From NCBI GenBank assembly GCA_029067025.1, contig JAIEFH010000146.1, positions 1-12,965 on the forward strand: a stretch of 12,965 nt of DNA, written 5' to 3'. This stretch comes from Oscillospiraceae bacterium. GTDB taxonomy: Bacteria; Bacillota; Clostridia; Oscillospirales; Oscillospiraceae. A model generated the notes under the pieces. It did no database searches and was not told the DNA's origin. It worked only from the letters and a program-made list of their open reading frames with translations. Below are positions 5,590-12,965 of this stretch, in pieces. Each line of letters starts with the position of its first letter. Position 1 is the stretch's first letter. The position numbers and the translations under genes were made by a program.

Positions 5590-6615
5590 ATGAAAGAACA
5601 GTTAGCAAAAATCCGTGCCGAGGCGCTCTCCGCCTTTGAGAGCGTCCGCGACTCCGCCGCCCTGGACGAGCTGCGGGTGAAGTACCTGGGCAAAAAGGGC
5701 GAGCTGACGGCGGTCTTGAAGCAGATGGGCAGGCTGTCCGCTGAGGAGCGCCCCGCCATGGGCCAGTTGGCCAATGAGGTGCGCGCCGCCCTGGAGAACG
5801 CTCTGGACGCCGCCTCCCACAAGCTGGAGAAGGCCGCTATGGAGCTGAAGCTGAAGGCGGAGACGGTGGACGTGACCATCCCCGGCAAGCAGGTGCGGGT
5901 GGGCCGCCGCCACCCCATGAATACCGCCCTGGAGGAGATCAAGGACATCTTCATCGGCATGGGCTTCACCGTGCTGGACGGCCCGGAGATCGAGCTTGCC
6001 GAGTTGAACTTCGACCGGCTCAACGCCGAGGAGGGCCACCCCTCCCGTGACTGGTCGGACACCTTCTACTTTGACGAGGACAGCCGGGTCATGCTCCGCT
6101 CCCAGACCTCCCCCATGCAGGTGCGGGCCATGGACTCCATGGAACTGCCCATCCGCATCATCGCCCCCGGCCGGGTGTACCGCAAGGACGAGGTGGACGC
6201 CACCCACTCCCCCATGTTCCACCAGGTGGAGGGTATGGTCATTGACAAGAACATCACCATGGCCGACCTCAAGGGCACGTTGAACACCCTGGCGGAGCGG
6301 CTCTTCGGCCAGGGCACCGTCACCCGCTTCCGCCCCCACCACTTCCCCTTCACCGAGCCCTCCTGCGAGATGGACGTGCAGTGCCACAAGTGCGGCGGCG
6401 TGGGGTGCCCCACCTGCAAGGGCGAGGGCTGGATTGAGCTGCTGGGCGCGGGGATGATTCACCCCCGGGTGCTGGAGATGGCGGGCATCGACCCCGAGGA
6501 GTGGTCGGGCTGGGCCTTCGGCATGGGCCTGGAGCGCACCGCCCTGCGCCGGTTCAAGATTGCCGATATGCGGCTGATCTTCGAGAACGACGTTCGGTTC
6601 CTGGAGCAGTTCTGA
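5590..6615 (+). CDS. pheS: Phenylalanine-tRNA ligase alpha subunit
   Basis: This is the catalytic subunit of the alpha2-beta2 enzyme that charges tRNA-Phe with phenylalanine; its length of 341 residues is normal. The N-terminal coiled-coil arm (1-90) precedes the class II core. Motif 1 region is TALEEIKDIFIGMGF (112-126) with DGPEIE (130-135). LRSQTSPMQVRAM (169-181) and APGRVYRKDEVDATHSPMFHQ (192-212, motif 2) follow. FRPHHFPFTEPSCEMDV (247-263) and GWAFGMGLERTALRR (307-321, motif 3) complete the core. The four-cysteine segment CHKCGGVGCPTC (265-276) is common in Firmicute PheS. AAAGGAG lies 8 bases before the ATG. pheT starts 12 bases after the stop. It is controlled by the upstream T-box. 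Confidence 0.98.
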   Translation: MKEQLAKIRAEALSAFESVRDSAALDELRVKYLGKKGELTAVLKQMGRLSAEERPAMGQLANEVRAALENALDAASHKLEKAAMELKLKAETVDVTIPGKQVRVGRRHPMNTALEEIKDIFIGMGFTVLDGPEIELAELNFDRLNAEEGHPSRDWSDTFYFDEDSRVMLRSQTSPMQVRAMDSMELPIRIIAPGRVYRKDEVDATHSPMFHQVEGMVIDKNITMADLKGTLNTLAERLFGQGTVTRFRPHHFPFTEPSCEMDVQCHKCGGVGCPTCKGEGWIELLGAGMIHPRVLEMAGIDPEEWSGWAFGMGLERTALRRFKIADMRLIFENDVRFLEQF

Positions 6616-6627
6616 GAGGAGGAAGCA

Positions 6628-9324
6628 ATGATGAATTTATCGAGAAAGTGGCTCAATGAGTTTGTGAAAATAGACGCCCCCGACAAGGAGTTCGCCGAGG
6701 CCATGACCCTGTCCGGCTCCAAGGTAGAGGGTACCACCGACCTGGGCGCGGAGATTTCCAAAGTAGTAGTTGGTAAAATCGTCTCCATGGAGCGCCATCC
6801 CGATTCCGACCACATGTGGGTGTGTCAACTGGACGTGGGGCAGGAGGAGCCCGTCCAGATCTGCACCGGGGCCTGGAACATCCACGTAGGCGACCTGGTG
6901 CCCGTGGCCCTGCACAATTCCACGCTCCCCGGCGGCAAAAAGATTACCAAGGGCAAGCTGCGGGGCATCATGTCCAATGGTATGCTCTGCTCCCTGTCCG
7001 AGCTGGGGCTGGACGAGCGGGACTTCCCCTACGGCGTCATCACCGCCGCCGCGCTGTTGAACGACTACCACCCCATCGATCCCGCCAAACCCTCTATCCC
7101 CGCTGACATCCAGCCGGGGGACAAGGTGTTTGGCCCGGTGGTGGCGGCTGAAGTGCTGGAGTGTATGCCCTTGGGCGACGGCAGCTATCACACCTGCATG
7201 ATGGTGAAAGACGCCACGGTCTGCCCCGACATCCACTGTGACAATGTCCATGTGGGCGATATGGTAGCCTACAACGAAAAAACCGATGACATCTGCACCC
7301 TGGCTGACCTCCACGCCGAGCAGAGGGAGTTCCCCCACTGCATCCCCGACGGCATTTTCGTCCTCCACGAGGACTGCAAGCCCGGCGACGACATCAAGGC
7401 CGTCACCGGCCTGGACGACCACGTCGTCGAGTTCGAGATCACCCCCAACCGCCCGGACTGTCTGTCCGTCATCGGCCTGGCCCGGGAGGCCGCCGCTACC
7501 TTTGACGCGCCCCTCACCCTCCATGAGCCGGAGGTCAAGGGCGGGGCGGACGGCGTACTCACCGACCTGCTGGACGTGGAGACCCCCGCCGCCGATCTGG
7601 TGCCCCGGTACACCGCCCGGATGGTGCGCAACGTGAAGATCGCCCCTTCCCCCAAGTGGATGCGGGAGCGGCTGCGCGCCATGGGGGTGCGGCCCATCAA
7701 CAACATCGTGGACATCACCAACTACGTCATGCTGGAGTACGGCCAGCCCATGCACGCCTTTGACTACCGCTATGTGAACGGCGGCAAGATCATCGTCCGC
7801 CGGGCGGAGGAGGGGGAGGCTCTCACCACCCTGGACGGCAAGGAGCACCGACTCACCGCCAACCACCTGGTCATCGCCGACGAGGGCCGGGCGGTGGGTC
7901 TGGCGGGCATCATGGGCGGATTGAACTCCGAGATCGTGGACGACACCACCGATGTGGTGTTTGAGTCCGCCTGCTTCGACGGCACCTGCATCCGCAAGGG
8001 CGCCCTGGCCCTGGGTATGCGCACCGAGGCCTCCGCCAAGTTCGAGAAGGGCCTGGACCCGCTGAACACCCTGCCCGCCGTCAACCGGGCCTGCGAGCTG
8101 GTGGAGCTGCTGGGCGCCGGCGAGGTGGTGGACGGATGTATCGACATCCTCAACTTTGTCCTCCACCCTGTGGAGCTGCCCGTGGAGCCGGACAAGATCA
8201 ACGCCCTGCTGGGCACCAATGTGTCCCGGGAGGAGATGCTCTCCATCCTGAAAAAGCTGGACTTCCTGGTGGAGGAGGATCCCGATGTGGTTACCGTCCC
8301 CTCCTGGCGGGGCGACGTGCGCCGCATGGCCGACCTGGCTGAGGAGGTGGCCCGGTTCCACGGCTACAACAACATCCCCAACACCCTTATGCGGGGCCAG
8401 ACCACCCAGGGGGGCTACTCCCCGGTGCAGAAGCTGGAGAACCGGCTGGGCGAGCTGTGCCGCGCCTGCGGGTACAGCGAGATCATCACCTATTCCTTCA
8501 TCTCCCCCTCTTACTACGACAAGATTTTGTGGCCGGAGGACGACTTCCGCCGGAATTCCTTCAAAATTTTGAACCCCTTGGGGGAGGACACCTCCATCAT
8601 GCGCACCACCACCCTGCCCTCCATGCTGGAAATCCTGACCCGCAACTGCAATTACCGCAACAAGTCCGCGTGGCTGTACGAGCTGGGCCGTATCTACCAG
8701 CCCGGCGACGAGGAGGGCCTTGCCAACGAGACGAAGATCCTGACCTTGGGCGCTTACGGGAACGGCATGGACTTCTTCACCATGAAGGGGACCGTCGAGG
8801 CCATTTTGAAGGATACCCGGGCGAAGGACATCCACTTTGAGCCCTGCGCCGCGGATCACTCCTATCACCCCGGCCGCTGCGCCGAGGTGTGGAGCGGCGA
8901 CGACTGCATCGGCGTGTTCGGCCAGATCCACCCCCAGGCGGCTCAGAACTACGGCGTGGACGTGGAGCTGTACTGCGCGGAGCTGAGCTTTGACGTGCTG
9001 CTGGTCACCCACGGCACCGACCCGGAGTACGCCCCCCTGCCCAAGTTCCCCGCCGTCACCCGGGACATCGCCGTGGTGTGCGACGAGGCCGTCACCGTGG
9101 GCGCGCTGGAAGCGGCCATCCGCAAGGGAGCCAAGGGACTGCTGAAGGACGCGGCCCTGTTCGACATCTACCGCGGCAAGGGCGTGGCCGAGGGCAAGAA
9201 GTCCGTGGCCTTTAACCTGACGCTCCGGGCGGACGACCGCTCCCTCACCGGCGAGGAGGCGGACGCGGACGTGAAGAGCATCCTTGAAACCTTGGAAAAA
9301 GACTGCGGCGCGGTGCTGCGCTGA
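6628..9324 (+). CDS. pheT: Phenylalanine-tRNA ligase beta subunit, with extra OB-like segment
   Basis: This is the structural, tRNA-binding and editing subunit of PheRS. In order: N-terminal helix and EMAP/OB tRNA-binding domain (about 40-128); an inserted segment (about 129-240); the B3/B4 editing domain (about 265-490, starting EFEITPNRPDCLSVIGLAREAA); B5 (about 515-590); the catalytic-like core (about 600-790, with GYSEIITYSF and LLGED-type LNPLGEDTSIMRT); and the C-terminal anticodon-binding FDX-ACB domain (about 805-898, with FPAVTRDIAVV). At 898 residues it exceeds the usual roughly 790-810. The insert shares NVHVGDMV with NIHVGDLV of the normal OB domain, and REFP/PGDD with RDFP/PGDK. 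AGGAGG precedes two consecutive ATGs (6628, 6631); the second has the better spacing and gives the usual MNLS start. An intrinsic terminator follows. Confidence 0.97.
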   Translation: MMNLSRKWLNEFVKIDAPDKEFAEAMTLSGSKVEGTTDLGAEISKVVVGKIVSMERHPDSDHMWVCQLDVGQEEPVQICTGAWNIHVGDLVPVALHNSTLPGGKKITKGKLRGIMSNGMLCSLSELGLDERDFPYGVITAAALLNDYHPIDPAKPSIPADIQPGDKVFGPVVAAEVLECMPLGDGSYHTCMMVKDATVCPDIHCDNVHVGDMVAYNEKTDDICTLADLHAEQREFPHCIPDGIFVLHEDCKPGDDIKAVTGLDDHVVEFEITPNRPDCLSVIGLAREAAATFDAPLTLHEPEVKGGADGVLTDLLDVETPAADLVPRYTARMVRNVKIAPSPKWMRERLRAMGVRPINNIVDITNYVMLEYGQPMHAFDYRYVNGGKIIVRRAEEGEALTTLDGKEHRLTANHLVIADEGRAVGLAGIMGGLNSEIVDDTTDVVFESACFDGTCIRKGALALGMRTEASAKFEKGLDPLNTLPAVNRACELVELLGAGEVVDGCIDILNFVLHPVELPVEPDKINALLGTNVSREEMLSILKKLDFLVEEDPDVVTVPSWRGDVRRMADLAEEVARFHGYNNIPNTLMRGQTTQGGYSPVQKLENRLGELCRACGYSEIITYSFISPSYYDKILWPEDDFRRNSFKILNPLGEDTSIMRTTTLPSMLEILTRNCNYRNKSAWLYELGRIYQPGDEEGLANETKILTLGAYGNGMDFFTMKGTVEAILKDTRAKDIHFEPCAADHSYHPGRCAEVWSGDDCIGVFGQIHPQAAQNYGVDVELYCAELSFDVLLVTHGTDPEYAPLPKFPAVTRDIAVVCDEAVTVGALEAAIRKGAKGLLKDAALFDIYRGKGVAEGKKSVAFNLTLRADDRSLTGEEADADVKSILETLEKDCGAVLR

Positions 9325-9341
9325 CAACGCATAATTCAGAG

Positions 9342-9370
9342 GGGCGGGGCAGAGATGCCCCGCCCTTTTT
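9342..9370 (+). terminator. Intrinsic terminator of the phe operon
   Basis: GGGCGGGGC (9342-9350) and GCCCCGCCC (9357-9365) form a perfect 9-bp stem around a 6-base loop, followed at once by TTTTT (9366-9370). It begins 17 bases after the pheT stop. Confidence 0.93.
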
Positions 9371-9426
9371 GCCCTTGTATGACAAGCATGGGCGCTATGA
9401 AGCAAATGGCTTTGAGAATCCCTATA

Positions 9427-9466
9427 TGAAAAGTGGAGCGGGATAGTTACCTATCCCACTCCACTT
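9427..9466 (-). terminator. Intrinsic terminator of the exported nucleotidase gene
   Basis: The arms 9431-9446 and 9451-9466 pair over 16 positions around a 4-base loop. The single irregular pair is G.U in minus-strand RNA but C.A if read the other way, which favours minus-strand use. A short TTTT-rich tail (ACTTTTCAT) follows. It starts 21 bases past the stop of the nucleotidase gene, and with the phe terminator it insulates the two convergent operons. Confidence 0.75.
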
Positions 9467-9487
9467 CATGTTAAGAGCGCCGCGCGA

Positions 9488-11482
9488 TTATTTCGCGGGG
9501 ATATTCAGAACCTGACCGACCTGGATGAAGTTGGGATCCTTGATAGCGTCCTTGTTGGCCTCGTAGATCTGGCGCCACAGGGAACCGGAGCCATACTGCT
9601 TCTGGGCGATTTTCCACAGGGAGTCGCCGGCAATGACCACATAGGTGGTGGAGCTGGCGGGCTCGGCGGGAGCGGGCTCGACAGGAGCGGGCTCGACGGG
9701 AGTGGGCTCGGGCTCGGGAGTGGGCTCAGGCTCAACCTCGGCGTTCAGAACCTTGACGCGGCCGGCGCCGGTAGGATTTTCATAGTTGAGCAGATAGTTC
9801 TCGTAGGCGGCCAGGGGGCTGTTGGCGCTGGAGATGACCGTGTCGGTAAAGGCCCCGACATAGGCGGCCATGGCCAGATAGTCCTCGGAGGTGCCGTCCA
9901 GCACCTTCTCGGCATCACCGAACATATTGAAGCCGTCGCCGCAGTTCAGCAGGGTGTAGTTGGTGCCGGCCATGGTGTAGGTCTTGTCCAGCTCCAGGGG
10001 CTCGTAGGTGCCGCTCTCCTTGTCGTAGACCTTGACGTTGGTCACGCGGTACGCGTCGGGGCCGGCCAGCCACACGTTCTTGTCGTCGGTCTGGACGGTG
10101 TTGGGGACGGACAGGTCGATCTCGTAGGTCAGGCCGGCCACTTGCAGGAAGCCGCCGTTCTCCTTGGAGTTATCCGCGGAGACAAAGCGGGCGCCGAACT
10201 CCAGGGCGTCCAGCACGGTCTGGCCGTCCACCTTGACCACGCACAGGACGTTGCCAAAGGTGTTGATGGTTTTGCAGGTCTGATAGCTCCAGGTGCCGGC
10301 CGCCGCGTTGGCGCGGATGCCGCCGCCGTTCATGATGGCCAGGTCGCAGTCCAGACCGGCCACCTCGTTGGAGTACCAGTAGTAGGCGTCGGCATTCAGG
10401 TCGCCCAGGTTGGTCTCAGCCATACGCACGGCGCGGTCGCTGGTGTTGGGGAAGTTGACGGTGAAGTCGATCTCGCTGGAGGCGACCTGCTTGCCCAGCA
10501 GCTCGTTTACCTCGGAAATCCACGCGTCCTCGATGGCCTTGACGTCGGCGTCGGGAGTGACATCGGCCAGGTCGTCAGAGGAGAGCAGCTGCGTGGTGAT
10601 GGCGCCGTCGGCGGAAATGGTCATCTGGCCGAGGGCGCTGAGATAAGAGCCGGTCTGGGTCAGGACGACGGTGTTGCCAGCCTGATCCTTGACTTCCTTC
10701 ATGGGGACGGTGCTGTGGGAGTGGCCGTCAATGAAAGCGTCCAGGCCGGTGGTGTGGGCGATGACATCCTCGGAGGTCCAGGGCTGGGAGGAGGGATCCA
10801 CGCCCAGGTGGCCCAGGGCGATCACGATGTCGGCCTCCTTGGAGGCGGCGTCAATGGCGGTCTGCACGGCGGCGTACAGGGCGGCGCCGTCATTGCCGCC
10901 GGCGATGCCGTAGATGTAGTTGCCGTTTCCATCCTGGAAATAGGCGGGGGTGGACTTGGTGAAGGACTCGGGGGTGGTGATGCCGATGAAGGCGATCTTG
11001 GTGCCGGCTACCTCGAAAACCTTGTAGCTGTCCAGCACGCTGTCACCAACCACGCCGTCCTTCTCATGATAGAAGTTGCAGGAGACATAGGGGAACTCAG
11101 CCCAGTCAATGGCGTTCATGCAGCCCTGCATCCCATAGTCGAACTCGTGGTTGCCCAGGGTGGCCAGGTCATAGCCGGCGGCGTTCATCAGCTTGATGAT
11201 GGTGGCGCCGCTGTCCATGCCGCCGAAGGCGGTGCCCTGGATGTGGTCGCCCGCGTCGACCAGGAGGACGTTGTCCAGCGTGTCCCGGTAAGCGGACACC
11301 AGGGAGTAGGTCAGATCCTTGTCGAGGTAGGTGTGGACGTCGTTGGTATACAGCACCACGATGTCGCCGCTTTCCGTCCCCTCAGTCGGCTTGGGAGCGT
11401 CCGCAGCCATCGCCGGAACAGCCATGGCGATGACCATGACCAGCGACAGCAGCAGCGAGAGGAGCTTCTTGCTTGCTTTCAT
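9488..11482 (-). CDS. Exported 5'-nucleotidase/UshA-family metallophosphoesterase with C-terminal LysM
   Basis: This 664-residue protein probably releases phosphate from extracellular nucleotides or related phosphoesters at the cell surface. The signal peptide is residues 1-26 (cleavage after AMA). The metallophosphoesterase domain (about 38-300) has the metal ligand motifs YTNDVH (45-50), DAGDHIQG (76-83), GNHEFDYG (110-117), GHLG (224-227) and DGHSHS (252-257). The 5'-nucleotidase C-terminal domain (about 330-555) has ETNLGDLNADA (356-366), NGGGIRA (385-391), INTFGN (406-411) and the substrate-side NCGDGFNMFG (513-522). A Pro/Glu-rich linker (about 582-610) leads to one LysM domain (613-664, YVVIAGDSLWKIAQ...VGQVLNIPAK), which should hold the enzyme on peptidoglycan. 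GATC-type substrate preference cannot be read from sequence. The ATG at 11482 has AAAGGTGG 7 bases upstream. It is monocistronic, with its own promoter and terminator. Confidence 0.95.
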   Translation of the reverse strand: MKASKKLLSLLLSLVMVIAMAVPAMAADAPKPTEGTESGDIVVLYTNDVHTYLDKDLTYSLVSAYRDTLDNVLLVDAGDHIQGTAFGGMDSGATIIKLMNAAGYDLATLGNHEFDYGMQGCMNAIDWAEFPYVSCNFYHEKDGVVGDSVLDSYKVFEVAGTKIAFIGITTPESFTKSTPAYFQDGNGNYIYGIAGGNDGAALYAAVQTAIDAASKEADIVIALGHLGVDPSSQPWTSEDVIAHTTGLDAFIDGHSHSTVPMKEVKDQAGNTVVLTQTGSYLSALGQMTISADGAITTQLLSSDDLADVTPDADVKAIEDAWISEVNELLGKQVASSEIDFTVNFPNTSDRAVRMAETNLGDLNADAYYWYSNEVAGLDCDLAIMNGGGIRANAAAGTWSYQTCKTINTFGNVLCVVKVDGQTVLDALEFGARFVSADNSKENGGFLQVAGLTYEIDLSVPNTVQTDDKNVWLAGPDAYRVTNVKVYDKESGTYEPLELDKTYTMAGTNYTLLNCGDGFNMFGDAEKVLDGTSEDYLAMAAYVGAFTDTVISSANSPLAAYENYLLNYENPTGAGRVKVLNAEVEPEPTPEPEPTPVEPAPVEPAPAEPASSTTYVVIAGDSLWKIAQKQYGSGSLWRQIYEANKDAIKDPNFIQVGQVLNIPAK

Positions 11483-11515
11483 TCGAATTCCACCTTTCTG
11501 CTTCTCTTCTTTTGT

Positions 11516-11530
11516 TCACAAAGATTGTGA
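11516..11530. promoter_or_regulatory. Short inverted repeat at the nucleotidase transcription start
   Basis: TCACAA (11516-11521), three bases, then TTGTGA (11525-11530). It sits just downstream of the nucleotidase -10, around the expected start of transcription, where a repressor would block initiation. The arm order is opposite to Rex/CRP-type sites (TTGTGA...TCACAA). A regulator is not identified; it could be a chance palindrome. Confidence 0.3.
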
Positions 11531-11537
11531 CAAGTTC

Positions 11538-11566
11538 AGCATAGCATTTTTTGCCTGGACTTTCAA
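11538..11566 (-). promoter_or_regulatory. SigmaA-type promoter for the exported nucleotidase
   Basis: On the minus strand TTGAAA (11566-11561) and TATGCT (11543-11538) are 17 bases apart. The start would be near 11531, giving a leader of about 48 bases to the ATG at 11482. Confidence 0.7.
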
Positions 11567-11657
11567 GGTGAAAACACGAAAAATCCACGCGGATCCGAGG
11601 ACAATATTTCGGCTGTGAGATATGGGCGGCCATCCCCTGTGATTTTGGTAACGCCCC

Positions 11658-11693
11658 GCCTTCTGCCCATCCCGGATGCAGGGCAGGCTTTTT
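11658..11693 (+). terminator. Orphan terminator-like hairpin in the intergenic region
   Basis: CTGCCC (11663-11668) pairs with GGGCAG (11681-11686), with a smaller inner CATC/GATG stem and outer GC pairs, followed by TTTTT (11689-11693). It points along the plus strand, yet no plus-strand gene lies between it and the nucleotidase gene, so it might end an unannotated small RNA or block readthrough into the next promoter. Otherwise 11567-11716 holds nothing I recognise. Confidence 0.35.
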
Positions 11694-11716
11694 CCGCATG
11701 GAGCGGCACTGGAGGC

Positions 11717-11745
11717 TTGACGGTTTGTTTCCAATCCGATATAAT
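11717..11745 (+). promoter_or_regulatory. SigmaA-type promoter for the TerB-domain gene
   Basis: TTGACG (11717-11722) and TATAAT (11740-11745) are exactly 17 bases apart, one mismatch from consensus. Transcription would start near 11752, about 34 bases before the ATG at 11786. Confidence 0.85.
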
Positions 11746-11785
11746 GATACCGAACATTTGAACGAAAGGGGGCGGGGTGACCGGT

Positions 11786-12965
11786 ATGGATCCAAGAAAA
11801 GTTGCGGCGGAATGGTTATACAATACCGTGTTTAAAGAGGAAGCAATCCGGCCCCGTGCCCCTAAGCCCGCCGAACGCGTCCCGCAGGTGATCCGCGCCG
11901 CCCGTTCCCTGGGAAACGGGGCCTATCAGAACTGGCAGTCCCGGGAAACTGTTTTTATGAAGCAGGGGAAGCTGCTGGCGGGCTACGAGGACGATTACGA
12001 ATATGGCGGCAGTGTCCAATGCTATTACCCTACCTACCAGTCCCTGACGGACCGGCAGCTGCGGGGCTATTTCTCCTGGCGGACTAAGCTGCGCCGGGGG
12101 GATGTGCGCGAGGCCCCCCTGTCCTTCGCGTTCCTCTATACCTATGAGCTCATCAACCAGATCGGTGTCATCGACCCCGAGGACGGCTTCCGCAGGCTGG
12201 TGCATTTTCGGGACGCCTACGGCCAGATTGACAGCCATATCCTCTCATATTTGAACCGGTGGATCTCGGATTATGTGATCTATTACGGGCTGGATCGGGA
12301 ACTTCTCTCCGACACGCCGCCGGTGATCCGGGAGCGGAGCATTGCTGTGCTGGAGCATATTCAGGAGCGGGACGCCGCCGGGGTTATGGACGCGGTGAAG
12401 GGGCTTTCCGGCTGGCTGGAGCGCTCCAAGTTCTACGGGTCGTACCGGGACGACATGGATACGGTGGTTGTCCGGGTGCTGCGGCGGGTGTCCGCCCACT
12501 ATGCCGCCCGGTGCAAAAAGACCATGACGGAGCAGTATTTTGGCAGTTACAGCCGGTGCCAGGTGAGCCTGTTTGACACCGCTGTCTTTTGCGACCCATT
12601 GAAACGGCGGAACTATGAATACGCCGTGGATGAGCGGTGGGTCTACTCCTGCAAAAACGGCCTCTGGTTCGCCCGGAAGCGAGCCGCCGCTCCCGGCTCC
12701 GGCGGGAAGCTGGATGATCTGCTGAAAACCATTGACTCCGTCATGCGCCAGGAATATGATTACCCCCACCCGGTCAAATCCAAAACGGAGATTAAATGGC
12801 TCCTCCGGCTCATCCAGGAGGAGGTTCAGAAGCTTTTGGCGGAGAAAAAGGCCACCGAGGAGAAGAAAATCACCATCGACTACGGGCGGCTCACCAAAAT
12901 CCGCCAGGACGCCGCCGTGACCCAGGAAAAGCTCATCGTGGACGAGGAGATGGACATCCCGGAGG
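11786..12965 (+). CDS. TerB_N / TerB_C domain protein, cut by the right edge
   Basis: The frame is open from 11786 through the window end (393 codons, no stop), so the gene is partial. Residues about 60-270 read as a TerB N-terminal domain: GSVQCYYPTYQSLTDRQLRG (75-94), YFSWRTKLRRGD (95-106), then SFAFLYTYELINQIG (113-127), and a long helical part. Residues from about 330 begin a charged helix (EEVQKLLAEKKATEEKK) and then IDYGRLTKIRQDAAVTQEKL (364-383), like the start of a TerB_C domain. Such proteins belong to the tellurite-resistance-associated (Ter) group, proposed from comparative genomics to link stress or metal sensing with DNA processing; the biochemical function is unknown. GGGGTGA lies 5 bases before the ATG; an in-frame GTG at 11777 is an alternative start. 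It has a strong promoter of its own. The family call is from motif memory and is fairly firm. Confidence 0.82.
   Translation, partial: MDPRKVAAEWLYNTVFKEEAIRPRAPKPAERVPQVIRAARSLGNGAYQNWQSRETVFMKQGKLLAGYEDDYEYGGSVQCYYPTYQSLTDRQLRGYFSWRTKLRRGDVREAPLSFAFLYTYELINQIGVIDPEDGFRRLVHFRDAYGQIDSHILSYLNRWISDYVIYYGLDRELLSDTPPVIRERSIAVLEHIQERDAAGVMDAVKGLSGWLERSKFYGSYRDDMDTVVVRVLRRVSAHYAARCKKTMTEQYFGSYSRCQVSLFDTAVFCDPLKRRNYEYAVDERWVYSCKNGLWFARKRAAAPGSGGKLDDLLKTIDSVMRQEYDYPHPVKSKTEIKWLLRLIQEEVQKLLAEKKATEEKKITIDYGRLTKIRQDAAVTQEKLIVDEEMDIPE

Noticed and set aside
6637..9405. A 922-codon open frame on the minus strand across pheT
   Set aside because: It lies wholly antisense to a clearly recognised pheT, is extremely rich in His, Gly, Val and Ala as expected from the complement of GC-biased codons, and resembles no protein family.
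10142..11530. A 462-codon plus-strand frame opposite the nucleotidase
   Set aside because: Antisense shadow of a gene with intact motifs on the minus strand; the composition is Gly/Val/Asp-repetitive with no recognisable domain.
11816..12769. Minus-strand frames of 140 and 174 codons at the right end
   Set aside because: Both lie opposite the continuous TerB-domain frame that has a promoter, a ribosome binding site and recognisable family motifs.

Overview
The window looks like chromosome from a GC-rich, low-GC-lineage-type Firmicute, most likely a gut Oscillospiraceae/Clostridia relative (Flavonifractor/Lawsonibacter-like). The grounds are a phenylalanine-type T-box riboswitch ahead of pheST, an nnr - lipoprotein - alr - mazF gene order resembling the Bacillus/Clostridia alr locus, GGAGG-type ribosome binding sites, a lipobox lipoprotein and a LysM-bearing exported enzyme. 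The genus is an inference; there is no rRNA gene here.

Left block (about 1-4684, all on the minus strand, so read right to left): a bifunctional NAD(P)HX repair enzyme (nnr), a LolA/GerS-like lipoprotein, alanine racemase (alr), a probable terminator, a MazF/EndoA-family RNA endonuclease with no antitoxin gene beside it, and a small exported protein of unknown function. The first 250 bases have no gene but hold two strong palindromes.

Divergent control region (4685-5187): a sigmaA promoter for nnr points left and one for the phe operon points right. Between them lies an 82-bp tandem repeat, two full copies plus a partial, each full copy carrying a near-perfect 17-bp-stem palindrome. The repeated 13-bp element serves as a -35 on either strand. 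To its right is a complete T-box with a UUC specifier, a UGGU acceptor-binding bulge and a terminator.

Central block (5188-9324, plus strand): a DUF2500 membrane protein, pheS and pheT under T-box control, closed by an intrinsic terminator. PheT is about 100 residues longer than usual; the excess looks like a second, degenerate copy of its tRNA-binding OB domain.

Right block: a convergent exported 5'-nucleotidase/UshA-family metallophosphoesterase with a Pro/Glu linker and C-terminal LysM domain (minus strand), then a 303-bp divergent intergenic region with two good promoters. Last is a large plus-strand gene, cut by the right edge, that reads as a TerB_N...TerB_C protein of the Ter-associated stress/DNA-processing group. 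The most promising leads are this truncated Ter-type gene, the duplicated OB domain in PheT, the antitoxin-less MazF with possible self-cleavage sites, and the repeat between the divergent promoters.
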